64,000 nucleotides of DNA from Bacteroidota bacterium (GTDB lineage Bacteria; Bacteroidota; Bacteroidia; Bacteroidales; Paludibacteraceae), in NCBI GenBank assembly GCA_023391625.1, contig JAEWAN010000023.1:56046-120045 (forward strand), read 5' to 3'. Positions 8,022 through 16,363 of the stretch are shown here, in pieces (positions within the stretch are counted from its first letter, which is position 1; the number at the start of each line of letters is the position of its first letter). Position numbers and translations under genes: made by a program. Under the pieces are notes generated by a model that made no database searches, had not been told where the DNA came from, and saw only the letters and a list, made by a program, of their open reading frames with translations.

Positions 8022-8408
8022 ATGAAATCATTAAAATTTTTATTAAGCTTAACGCTTTGTATGCTTTGTTTTGTTTCATGTAAAGAAGATGTAACAATAA
8101 GTAAGGGCTATTCTTTCGGTATTCATTATTTTGAATATCCGGGAGTAGAAAATGCTCTGGGTGCGGTAACGAGTTATCTGAAAGGGAAATCTTGTCCGAT
8201 GGGCGCTGAAATTTATGAAGGAAGCAGTGAGGCTGATGCTGATGCAAAGGCAGCTGCAGCTTTTAATGAAGCTATGAAATCGGTTTCAGTAGAAGATATA
8301 GACGCTTTGGGGTTTGAAGGACTTCAATTTACTTATTCCGTAAATCGTTATGCCAGCGATAATGTGACCTTGGTTACTGTTGCCGAGTTCAACTATCCGG
8401 GAGAATAA
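8022..8408 (+). CDS. small hypothetical lipoprotein
   Basis: 128 aa. The SPII lipobox is VSC with Cys20, followed by acidic residues (KED) that in Bacteroidetes can direct lipoproteins outward. The mature part has an alanine-rich helix (EADADAKAAAAFNEAMK) between beta segments and no motif I recognise. It stands alone between its own promoter and terminator, so it is a monocistronic, probably well expressed gene of unknown function. Confidence 0.75.
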   Translation: MKSLKFLLSLTLCMLCFVSCKEDVTISKGYSFGIHYFEYPGVENALGAVTSYLKGKSCPMGAEIYEGSSEADADAKAAAAFNEAMKSVSVEDIDALGFEGLQFTYSVNRYASDNVTLVTVAEFNYPGE

Positions 8409-8434
8409 TATTAAATAACCAGGCTCGGTTATTA

Positions 8435-8473
8435 GAAAAGGATTGCGGATTTTATCCGGTAATCCTTTTTTTA
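8435..8473 (+). terminator. Rho-independent terminator
   Basis: AAAAGGATTGCGGA against TCCGGTAATCCTTTT with a short loop and T-run, just after the lipoprotein gene. Confidence 0.85.
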
Positions 8474-8598
8474 TTTGATATGATTGTTCGGGGAATATAA
8501 GGGGTGGAATAAAAAAATTAAAAAGGGAAGTCTGTTTGAAAATAGGAAAAGTTAAATAATTTTGTCAATCTAATACAGTTTTAAAAACGCAGTAGAAT

Positions 8599-9627
8599 AT
8601 GAAAAAGATTTTTCTTGTTATGCTTGTCGGTCTGATAACATTAGCCGGTTGTCAAAAAGCAGAAAAAAGTTTCACCGTATTGCAGTGGAATATCTGGCAT
8701 GAAGGCACTAAAGTGCCTGGCGGATATGAGGCTATTGTTAATGAAATAGCCCGTTTACAACCGGATTTTGTAACATTGAGCGAGGTGCGCAATTTTAACG
8801 GGGTGGATTTCAGCAATGAATTGCTTTCATCTTTAAAAGAAAAAGGTCTCACTTATTATTCCTTTCCTACACGTGATACCGGTTTGTTGAGTAAATGCCC
8901 GATTGAACATTGTGATTCTGTTTTTCCGGAAAACGGTGATCATGGCAGTATATATAAACTTGTATCTACTGTACACGGGCTGAAAGTAGCCGTATATACG
9001 GCTCATCTGGATTGGTTGAACGACGCTTATTATAATGTGCGCGGGTATGACGGTTCCACCTGGGAAGAAATACCTCTTCCGGAGAGTGTAGAGGAAGTAT
9101 TGGCTATCAATGAGGCTTCACTCCGTGATGATGCCATCCGTTGTTTTATCGCAGATGCCCGAAAAGAGTCAGAAGCCGGAGCATTGGTAATATTAGGAGG
9201 CGATTTTAATGAACCTTCCCATTTGGATTGGACGGAAGCAACTAAAGATTTATATTGTCATAATGGATTGGTGATTCCATGGACAGTAACCACGCTTTTG
9301 GAACAGGCTGGGTATGTTGATGTTTACCGTACAATGTATCCGGATGTGTTGAAATATCCGGGATTTACATTTCCGGCAGATAATCCGCTTGTAGATGTAG
9401 CTAACCTGACATGGACACCGAAAGCCGATGAACGTGAGCGTATAGATTATGTTTTTTATAAAGAAACGGACAAGGTCAGGGTTAAGGATGCACTTATTTT
9501 TGGACCGGCAGGATCTATTGCTTACAGTGAGCGTGTGCCTTCCAAGTCAGAGGATATTTTCCTGCTGCCAGAAGGTGCATGGCCTACAGATCATAAAGGT
9601 TTGCTGGTAACGTTTGTGATTAAATAA
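8599..9627 (+). CDS. exported endonuclease/exonuclease/phosphatase-fold lipoprotein
   Basis: 342 aa; lipobox LAGC with Cys18. The EEP (DNase I-like) fold is marked by LQWNIWHEG near residue 32, the metal-binding Glu in VTLSEVRNF, GGDFNEPSH (Asp/Asn pair) at about 200, RIDYVFYK and the terminal catalytic PTDHKGLLVTF. Such proteins hydrolyse phosphodiester or phosphomonoester bonds with Mg2+. The lipid anchor places this one in the envelope, so nucleic acid, phospholipid or inositol phosphate scavenging is possible; the substrate cannot be read from sequence. It is flanked by long noncoding stretches and is probably monocistronic. Confidence 0.85.
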   Translation: MKKIFLVMLVGLITLAGCQKAEKSFTVLQWNIWHEGTKVPGGYEAIVNEIARLQPDFVTLSEVRNFNGVDFSNELLSSLKEKGLTYYSFPTRDTGLLSKCPIEHCDSVFPENGDHGSIYKLVSTVHGLKVAVYTAHLDWLNDAYYNVRGYDGSTWEEIPLPESVEEVLAINEASLRDDAIRCFIADARKESEAGALVILGGDFNEPSHLDWTEATKDLYCHNGLVIPWTVTTLLEQAGYVDVYRTMYPDVLKYPGFTFPADNPLVDVANLTWTPKADERERIDYVFYKETDKVRVKDALIFGPAGSIAYSERVPSKSEDIFLLPEGAWPTDHKGLLVTFVIK

Positions 9628-9750
9628 TTCGTTGTTTGTCCGGAATGATGTTTTTAAAACAGTCCGGAGTATTTTAAAGATAAAAGGCCCTTTTAAAAGT
9701 AAGAAACAAAAAAATAGCTTTACCATTATAAGCTATAAGATTTGAAAAGC

Positions 9751-9805
9751 ATGAAAAGTACCATTTATATGCCTTTATTTTTAGGTATAAGATGGTATTT
9801 TTCAT
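9751..9805. repeat. long imperfect inverted repeat
   Basis: ATGAAAAGTACCAT... pairs with ...ATGGTATTTTTCAT over about 21 bp with one G-T pair and a small bulge, loop about 8 nt of T-rich sequence. No strong T-run follows. It may be a remnant of a palindromic mobile repeat or a transcript-end stabiliser. Confidence 0.45.
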
Positions 9806-10084
9806 TTAGGTAATTGTGAATTGTAACTTTGGCTGATTTGATTTTTACTTTTGAAACAGTCTGTATTGAATAAATAGTCGGTATTACTGCAGGTTTTGTG
9901 ACAGCTTAATTTGCTACAGAAAAGCCTCCTAAGTCCAAAGATTAACTATTGATTTTCAGCTGTAGTTATTATATCTTTTGTTTGAGTTCTTTTTGTCTTG
10001 TATCCCTTTTGCTTGAAATCAAAAAGTGAATTATTTTCCATAAAAAAAATCTTTTTGGAAAGTTATATTTTAGATTTCAAGTGT

Positions 10085-10092
10085 TACATTTG
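10085..10092 (+). promoter_or_regulatory. -7 promoter element
   Basis: TACATTTG, 37 bp upstream of the MFS gene. Confidence 0.55.
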
Positions 10093-10129
10093 CACGCTTT
10101 TTTGAAATGAGTTCAAATTTTATAAAGGA

Positions 10130-11293
10130 ATGAAAAAGAGTTTGCTTGCATTGGCATTCGGAACCTTAGGGTTAGGTATTGCCGAATTTGTAATGATGGG
10201 GATATTGCCCGATGTGGCAAAAGACTTAAATGTAACGATTCCTCAGGCTGGTCATTTTATTTCAGCCTATGCTTTAGGGGTTTGTGTAGGAGCTCCGTTC
10301 ACGGTGCTGATAGCCCGTACCCGTCCGTTAAAAACCATTTTACTTGGTCTGGTGCTTATTTACTTGTGTGGTAACTTGTGTGCTTCTATGTCTACAAGTT
10401 ATATGATGATGATGTTGACCCGTTTCGTTTCCGGTTTACCTCACGGCGCTTTCTTTGGTGTGGGGTCTATTATTGCGGAAAAGGTGGCGGATAAAGGAAA
10501 AAGTTCACAGGCCGTTGCCCTGATGGTATCCGGTATGACCATAGCCAATTTATTAGGTGTCCCGTTGGGTACTTTTTTAAGCCATATGGTGTCATGGCGC
10601 ATTCCTTTTATTGTCAATGGTGTTTGGGGAATGATTGTTCTTCTTTCCATTTGGAAATGGGTTCCGGATTTACCCGCTTTGCCGGACTCCGGTTTTAAAG
10701 GACAGTTCCGTTTTCTGAAGCATTTAGCTCCCTGGTTGCTGATTATTACAACCATGTTCGGAAACGGCGGAATTTTCTGTTGGTATAGCTATGTAACGCC
10801 TCAAATGACCCAATTGTCCGGGTTTTCTGCCGAGGATATGACTTTTATTATGATGCTGGCAGGTTTAAGCATGACTGTTGGAAATCTGGTTGGAGGTAAG
10901 CTGTCTGATAAGTACGGCCCGGCACAGGTAGTGCAGTGTACTCAGATCATAGTGGCTTTAGCCTTGCTTGCCACTTTCTTTGGAGCTTCCAGCTATTGGT
11001 TAGCTGTTCCTCTGATGGTTATTTGTACAGCCGGTTTATTTGCCGTATCTGCTCCTCAGCAGTTACTGTTGTTGCAGAATTCACGCGGGGGAGAAATGAT
11101 GGGAGCTGCCTGTGTACAAGTGGCATTTAATCTGGGTAATGCCTTGGGGGCTTATGCCGGTGGGCTTCCTATAGAGGCGGGACTGGGATACCGTTATCCA
11201 GCATTGGTCGGCGTGTTTATCCTGCTTGTAGGTTTGGTATCAGTTTCTGTCTATATAAAAAGAGATAAGAAGAAAGCAGTTGCTTTTAAGTAA
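10130..11293 (+). CDS. MFS exporter of the AraJ / sugar efflux type
   Basis: 387 aa with about 12 hydrophobic membrane segments. The opening GTLGLGIAEFVMMGILPDVAKDL and the motif-C-like region GAFFGVGSIIAEKVA, SGMTIANLLGVPLGTFLS are characteristic of DHA1 AraJ/YdhP-type proton antiporters, and the second half has the usual GGKLSDKYGP cytoplasmic loop. Family members export sugars, purines or drugs; the substrate is not determined here. It has its own promoter and a terminator at 11317-11352. Confidence 0.9.
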   Translation: MKKSLLALAFGTLGLGIAEFVMMGILPDVAKDLNVTIPQAGHFISAYALGVCVGAPFTVLIARTRPLKTILLGLVLIYLCGNLCASMSTSYMMMMLTRFVSGLPHGAFFGVGSIIAEKVADKGKSSQAVALMVSGMTIANLLGVPLGTFLSHMVSWRIPFIVNGVWGMIVLLSIWKWVPDLPALPDSGFKGQFRFLKHLAPWLLIITTMFGNGGIFCWYSYVTPQMTQLSGFSAEDMTFIMMLAGLSMTVGNLVGGKLSDKYGPAQVVQCTQIIVALALLATFFGASSYWLAVPLMVICTAGLFAVSAPQQLLLLQNSRGGEMMGAACVQVAFNLGNALGAYAGGLPIEAGLGYRYPALVGVFILLVGLVSVSVYIKRDKKKAVAFK

Positions 11294-11316
11294 CAGTTTA
11301 CTCAAGTTATAAGAAG

Positions 11317-11352
11317 CAGGGTCTTGATAATGCAGTCGGGATCCTGTTTTTA
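11317..11352 (+). terminator. Rho-independent terminator
   Basis: CAGGGTCT pairs with GGATCCTG (two G-U pairs), followed by T5. Confidence 0.7.
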
Positions 11353-11557
11353 TTTTTATAATGGTTCAATGCAGGGAAAACGCTAAAAACAGAATCTGTA
11401 AATATATGATTGTAGCTTTTTTGCGGTAATTTGTGTTGATTTGCTGTTTTTAGTGAAAATATTTCGTTGGAGATTATTAATAATTAATAGATTTTTTTTA
11501 CATTTACACAACCGAAAATCTAAAACACAATTTGTATTAACTCCGGCTAATGCATAT

Positions 11558-11565
11558 TATATTTG
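11558..11565 (+). promoter_or_regulatory. -7 promoter element of the plus-strand glycanase operon
   Basis: TATATTTG, 22 bp before the ATG of the small membrane protein at 11588. Confidence 0.5.
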
Positions 11566-11587
11566 TTAACCTTAAAAACAGATAGCC

Positions 11588-11782
11588 ATGAAAACAAGTC
11601 GTAAAATTTTAGGCGGATGGATTGCTTTATTGGTAATCATATTCTTTTTAAGCAGGCCTTTATTTGCTGTTTTCTTTATCCTTAGTATTGTTCCTGTTAT
11701 CACAGTGTACAACCATTTTAAAGAGGTGGAATATCGGCAGAGTATTATATACCACGTAGATAAGAAAAAAGAAGCAAGTTAA
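11588..11782 (+). CDS. small inner-membrane protein
   Basis: 64 aa. A basic N-terminus (MKTSRK) precedes two hydrophobic stretches (about residues 9-21 and 26-41), then a charged tail ending DKKKEAS. A promoter element lies directly upstream and the GH43 lipoprotein follows after 30 bp, so the two are probably co-transcribed. I do not recognise the family; a small membrane or stress protein is all that can be said. Confidence 0.6.
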   Translation: MKTSRKILGGWIALLVIIFFLSRPLFAVFFILSIVPVITVYNHFKEVEYRQSIIYHVDKKKEAS

Positions 11783-11812
11783 TCATATTATAAATTTATA
11801 AGCATATATATA

Positions 11813-12820
11813 ATGAGGAAGGGAGTCCGTATTTTTTTCTCTTTGTTTTTTGTTGTCCCGTTTCTATTGGGATGTAATCATACCCGTAGTCAGAAAAGTG
11901 TTGAAAATAAACAGATCCCTTTGGATTCAATCCTTTTGAGCGATCCTTGTATCCTTGCCGATCAGCGTACGAATGCGTATTATATGACCGGCACAGGTGG
12001 ATTATTGTGGAAAAGTAAGGATTTGAAGTTATGGGATGGTCCGTATAAGGTGGTGCAGACAGACTCTGCTTCATGGATGGGAGTCGATCCGGAGATATGG
12101 GCTGCGGAACTTCACGAGTATAACGGTAAGTATTACTATTTTGCAACATTTACCAATTCGGATATAAAAATAGATACCATTAATGGGGTGGCGTTGGATC
12201 GCCGGGCCAGTCATGTGTTGGTGAGTGATAGTCCGGACGGACCGTATGTGCCTATGGAAGATCCCGTTTATTTGCCAGCCGGAATGTCCACTTTGGATGG
12301 AACGTTTTGGGTTGATACAGACGGCAATCCTTATATGATTTACTGTCATGAGTGGCTGCAGAATAATGACGGCACAATAGAAATGATCCGTTTAAAACCT
12401 GATTTAAGCGGAACACAGGGAGAGGCCCGGATTCTGTTCTGTGCCAGTGAATCGCCCTGGAGCCGGGAACTGATAGACGGTAAGGTAGTGCCTAATCGGG
12501 TGACGGATGGCCCGTATTTATTCCGTACCGGAACCGGACGTTTGGGAATGATTTGGACAAGCTGGATATACGATGTTTACACACAAGGCGTAGCATATTC
12601 CGTAAGCGGTACGCTGGAAGGACCTTGGGTACAGGAAGAAGAACCGTTGACACCTCCTGATTACGGACATGGTATGCTTTTTCGTACTTTGGACGGTAAG
12701 TGGCTGTTGTCATTGCATAGTCATAAAGATGTAAACGGGCATTATGTACGTATTCCTAATTTGTTTGAAGTCGATTTATCCGGTGATAAGTTGGTAGTAG
12801 GGGAGCGTTATATCCCTTAA
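11813..12820 (+). CDS. GH43 family glycosidase lipoprotein
   Basis: 335 aa; lipobox LLGC with Cys21. Five-bladed beta-propeller of glycoside hydrolase family 43 (arabinofuranosidases, xylosidases, galactosidases). The general base is in LLSDPCIL (about D44), the WAAELHEYNGKYYYFATF and TFWVDTDGNPYMIY blocks are typical, and the region of the usual catalytic acid (EGP) reads VTDGPYLFRT, with Asp instead of Glu. That DGP form seems to occur in a defined GH43 subgroup rather than as a random loss. It is followed after 25 bp by another GH43 gene; together they likely trim arabinose-type side chains in the periplasm. Confidence 0.85.
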   Translation: MRKGVRIFFSLFFVVPFLLGCNHTRSQKSVENKQIPLDSILLSDPCILADQRTNAYYMTGTGGLLWKSKDLKLWDGPYKVVQTDSASWMGVDPEIWAAELHEYNGKYYYFATFTNSDIKIDTINGVALDRRASHVLVSDSPDGPYVPMEDPVYLPAGMSTLDGTFWVDTDGNPYMIYCHEWLQNNDGTIEMIRLKPDLSGTQGEARILFCASESPWSRELIDGKVVPNRVTDGPYLFRTGTGRLGMIWTSWIYDVYTQGVAYSVSGTLEGPWVQEEEPLTPPDYGHGMLFRTLDGKWLLSLHSHKDVNGHYVRIPNLFEVDLSGDKLVVGERYIP

Positions 12821-12845
12821 CCGGTTAAGATAAAATTTTTTACTT

Positions 12846-13901
12846 ATGAAAAGCTTAAAAGTATTGTTTCTGTTAGTAGCTGTATTGTTTTCCATATCCT
12901 GTGCCAAACAGCAGGAGCGTTCCGTTCCGGAGGAGAAAGATATGGGAGCTTATCTTTTTACTTATTTCAGTGATCCTACCCATAGCCTTTTTATGGCTGT
13001 CAGCCGTGACGGGTATACATTTACGGCAGTGAATAACGGTGAGCCGGTGATTGGCGGTGACACGATAGCCGATCAGAGGGGAATTCGTGATCCTCATATA
13101 TACCGGGGGCCGGATAATGCTTTTTATTTGGCAATGACGGATTTGCATGTTTTTGGAAAACAAGAAGGATATCGTTCTACCGATTGGGAACGCCCTGTGG
13201 AAGAATTTGATTGGGGAAATAACCGTGGACTGGTATTGATGAAGTCTTACGACCTGATTAACTGGACACGCAGCAATGTTCGGATTAATGAGATTTTTCC
13301 AGACATGGAAACCATTGGGTGTGCTTGGGCGCCTCAGACTGTTTATGATCCGGTAGCCCGGAAAATGATGCTTTATTTTACAATGCGTATCGGCCATGGG
13401 CTTACAAAGCTTTATTATGCTTATACCGATGATGATTTTACTACACTGGTTTCTGAGCCGAAGTTGCTTTTTGAATATCCGGAGCCGGGAATACAAGTGT
13501 TGGATGCCGATATCACGCCTTTGCCGGACGGACGTTACTGTATGATGTATGTGGCACAGGAAAATCCGGGAGGTATCAAAATGGCTATTTCAGATAGTAT
13601 TCATACTGGTTATATATATCAGCCGGAATGGGTGGATTTTGAACCGGGGGCCTGTGAAGCTCCGAATGTATGGAAACGTATCGGTGAAGATAAATGGGTG
13701 TTGATGTATGATATTTTTAGTATAAATCCTCATAATTTCGGCTTCTGTGAAACTTCGGATTTTGTGACTTTTAAAGATTTGGGTCATTTTAACGAAGGTG
13801 TGATGAAGATAACCAATGCTATTTCTCCAAAACATGGTTCGGTGATACAGATTACGGCAGAAGAAGCAGACCGCCTGGAGAACTACTGGAAGAACCGTTA
13901 A
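12846..13901 (+). CDS. GH43-like glycosidase lipoprotein
   Basis: 351 aa; lipobox ISC with Cys20. A second GH43-type propeller, distinct from its neighbour. The three expected acidic positions are visible: base in GIRDPHIYRG, pKa modulator in VLDADITPLPDG, acid in CEAPNVWK. Blades carry the usual WAPQTVYDP, KMMLYFTMR and KWVLMYDIF strands. The substrate is probably an arabinofuranoside or related side-chain sugar, but subfamily assignment needs a CAZy comparison. It is the last gene of the plus-strand operon and ends at the shared terminator facing the GH115 gene. Confidence 0.82.
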   Translation: MKSLKVLFLLVAVLFSISCAKQQERSVPEEKDMGAYLFTYFSDPTHSLFMAVSRDGYTFTAVNNGEPVIGGDTIADQRGIRDPHIYRGPDNAFYLAMTDLHVFGKQEGYRSTDWERPVEEFDWGNNRGLVLMKSYDLINWTRSNVRINEIFPDMETIGCAWAPQTVYDPVARKMMLYFTMRIGHGLTKLYYAYTDDDFTTLVSEPKLLFEYPEPGIQVLDADITPLPDGRYCMMYVAQENPGGIKMAISDSIHTGYIYQPEWVDFEPGACEAPNVWKRIGEDKWVLMYDIFSINPHNFGFCETSDFVTFKDLGHFNEGVMKITNAISPKHGSVIQITAEEADRLENYWKNR

Positions 13902-13934
13902 TATTTTAGGTTTGATTTGAGCTTTTTAAGAAAT

Positions 13935-13970
13935 AAAAACCACTTTTCTGATTGCGGAAAAGTGGTTTTT
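13935..13970. terminator. bidirectional terminator
   Basis: AAAAACCACTTTTC against GAAAAGTGGTTTTT with a 7-8 nt loop, between convergent operons. Confidence 0.9.
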
Positions 13971-13989
13971 TATTTTAGTCCTGTTTTAT

Positions 13990-16359
13990 TCAGGGTTTAT
14001 ACAGGATAATCTGATCCAGTATTACGCCTTTGTCCAATGAAGTGAAGATGAGTTGGTGTTTGTCCTGTTTTTTTACAGGCAGTTTTATCCGCCTGATGGC
14101 TTGGTTGCGCAGGACATTTTCTTTCCATTCTTCACTACGTCCTTTTGTTTCATAGTTGATGACAGGAGACATCGTTCCGTCAATCGATACGGTAAAACGT
14201 AATTCATTTCCCTGTACCGGATGATTGGGCAGTAACCTGATTTCTATCTCTGCCGAATCGCCCGTCCATTCGTCAAAAGAAAAAATCAAGCTGTCTCCTT
14301 GGTTCACTCCGGCTGCTTTTCTCTCATAACCTAATCCGGGGAAAGCCCTTACCTGTCCGTTATTATGATCCATTGCATTCCATTTGTAAACACCTTCCCG
14401 GCGGGCTTTCATCGGGAATGTAGCTTCTGTTCTTTCCACTCGTTTGAATACCGGCAGATCCCGTGGCTGAAAATTCATCATACGGTTCCATTTGCCGTTC
14501 TTCAATGAATTATATCTCTGGGTTAGGGAATCTATGTTTTCATAAGCCTTTTCACAGAGTTCCCAGTCTACCATTCCATGACGTGCCAGTTGGGCTGTCA
14601 GTAGTTTCTCATTCATCAGGGAGGCTGCCTGTACCGGATATTTTATCAGTTCAAAATAGGCGTCCTGTTGGGCGGCTGGTATTTTTAGTCCTATTTGTTC
14701 TGTCTTTGCCGACAGTTGTTTATAAGCAGTCATCCTGTTTTTGATTTCCACTTCATCCCAAGGCAAATCTTTGACAATGCGGGCATTCGGGTTGCCCCAT
14801 TCTTCTTCGCGGGTATTACCCATAAATTCAGGTTTCCGTATGTGGGCCAGGCGGTAATATTCTTCCATCACAGGAAACAGCTGTTTTGCGTTTTTACTTC
14901 CGAATTCACGTTCCAGCCATTTATACAGATGGTGGGAAACACCTTGTTGTTTTACGGTATCTATGTCCCAGGCCATATCCAGAAACAACTCGGTCAGGTA
15001 TTCTATCGGTTTTATGTCTCCTACGTTTAAAATCCATATCTTTTGTATGCCAGAGTCGTATGCCAGTTGCATTTGTTGTTGAATCAAAGCAGGCTGTGTG
15101 CTGCCCAACCATAAATAATCATGCGGGCGACCCCAGTAAGAAACGTGGTAATAAACTCCGTTCCCTCCTTTGCGTTGGGCTTCTTCCGGGGTCGGGAAAT
15201 GGCGGATGTAGCCGTAATTATCATCACACCATATCAGGGTAACGTCGTCCGGTACATTCAGTCCTGCATTATAAATGTCCAGTACTTCTTTGTATGGAAT
15301 GAACGCTTGAGGTATAGTAGTTACATCCAGGTTTACATATTGTTTCAATAAATTGCGTTGGTCTTCCAAAACCCGTTCCAGAACAGCTTTTTGTTCTTCA
15401 ATAGTTTTAGCTCCCTGCATCTGACCGTCGTGTACCCCTCTCATTCCGATGGTATAGATGTTGGCATATCCGGCCACGTCCTTTATCCGTTTTTCCCAGA
15501 ACCGGTAAACATTTTCGGAGTTATTTACGTAATCGTAATCTCCTACACCTTCTGCTGCCCATTCGCCGGCACTGTTACGCATCATCGGTTCGCAGTGCGA
15601 AGTACCTATAAAAATACCGTAAGTATCGGCCATTTCTTTATTCCCTTCGGTAAAATAAAACGGAACGGAACATTCATGCATGGCAGGCCATAAGGTATTG
15701 GCTCGGAGACGAAGCAGCAGTTCAAACACCTGCTGGTAGGTACGTGGTCCTATCTGCCCTTTTATGTCAGACGGCTCGTAAGTCTGGTTGCTCCAGGGAG
15801 TTAATCCCCAGTCCTCGTCGTTAATGAAAATGCCCCGGTACTGAACGGAGGGTTTATGAACCAGATCGTCTGGTGTGTAGCTTATATCTGTTTTTCTTTC
15901 TGCAGAAGCGTCTGCCCACCATATCCACGGGCTGACTCCCATGTGGCGGGACAACTCAAGGAGGCCGTATGCCGTTCCCCTCGGATCGCTTCCCAAAATA
16001 AATAAATAAGATTTTCCTTTGGACTCGACAGCTTGTATTTTGAAAGCTTCCCATTGTCCAGAGAGTCCGGAAATATCTATTTTATACTTGGAAACCAGTT
16101 TCTTTATTTCCGGTTGTTTGTCAGGGATTCCAACAATAATGGTACCGGTTTTGATATGGGCAGTCCTTTGGAAAGGCTGTTCACAAATTAACCTGGAATC
16201 TTCGGTCAGCATTCGGAGAGCTGTTTCCACCACTTTTTCGTTGCCGTTATAGTAAATGTTAGCTCCTGTATTGTTACTGATCAGGCTGAATGTCCCGGGG
16301 AAAGCTATTCCTGCCTGGAAGACTGATAAAAACAGGATAAAAATTATTTTTTTCATCAA
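13990..16359 (-). CDS. GH115 alpha-glucuronidase
   Basis: 789 aa with a cleavable signal peptide (ends near AFPG). GH115 enzymes release (4-O-methyl-)glucuronic acid from xylan or arabinogalactan. Seen: N-terminal domain with GSDPRGTAYGLLELSR, MGVSPWIWWAD, then the catalytic barrel with KPSVQYRGIFINDEDWGLTPW, LLRLRANTLWPAMHE, TSHCEPMMRN, GMRGVHDGQM, LIWCDDNYGYIRHFP and YYHVSYWGRPHDYLW. A C-terminal beta domain follows but the optional fifth domain is absent, so it is on the short side for the family. Third gene of a minus-strand operon, 4 bp after the GH28 gene. Confidence 0.93.
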   Translation of the reverse strand: MMKKIIFILFLSVFQAGIAFPGTFSLISNNTGANIYYNGNEKVVETALRMLTEDSRLICEQPFQRTAHIKTGTIIVGIPDKQPEIKKLVSKYKIDISGLSGQWEAFKIQAVESKGKSYLFILGSDPRGTAYGLLELSRHMGVSPWIWWADASAERKTDISYTPDDLVHKPSVQYRGIFINDEDWGLTPWSNQTYEPSDIKGQIGPRTYQQVFELLLRLRANTLWPAMHECSVPFYFTEGNKEMADTYGIFIGTSHCEPMMRNSAGEWAAEGVGDYDYVNNSENVYRFWEKRIKDVAGYANIYTIGMRGVHDGQMQGAKTIEEQKAVLERVLEDQRNLLKQYVNLDVTTIPQAFIPYKEVLDIYNAGLNVPDDVTLIWCDDNYGYIRHFPTPEEAQRKGGNGVYYHVSYWGRPHDYLWLGSTQPALIQQQMQLAYDSGIQKIWILNVGDIKPIEYLTELFLDMAWDIDTVKQQGVSHHLYKWLEREFGSKNAKQLFPVMEEYYRLAHIRKPEFMGNTREEEWGNPNARIVKDLPWDEVEIKNRMTAYKQLSAKTEQIGLKIPAAQQDAYFELIKYPVQAASLMNEKLLTAQLARHGMVDWELCEKAYENIDSLTQRYNSLKNGKWNRMMNFQPRDLPVFKRVERTEATFPMKARREGVYKWNAMDHNNGQVRAFPGLGYERKAAGVNQGDSLIFSFDEWTGDSAEIEIRLLPNHPVQGNELRFTVSIDGTMSPVINYETKGRSEEWKENVLRNQAIRRIKLPVKKQDKHQLIFTSLDKGVILDQIILYKP

Positions 16360-16363
16360 TAGT

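Larger units (their letters stand above)
9628..10129 (+). other. 502-bp intergenic region with long hairpin
   Basis: No plausible gene. It includes a small hairpin (TAGCTT/AAGCTA near 9717-9737), a long imperfect inverted repeat at 9751-9805 and a promoter element TACATTTG at 10085-10092. Confidence 0.55.
11294..11587 (+). other. intergenic region with terminator and promoter
   Basis: Terminator of the MFS gene at 11317-11352 and a TATATTTG promoter element at 11558-11565 with a TTTG at 11531. Nothing else is seen. Confidence 0.5.

Noticed and set aside
12873..13496. 207-aa minus-strand ORF opposite the GH43 gene
   Set aside because: Shadow of the GH43 frame, which has signal peptide, lipobox and catalytic motifs.
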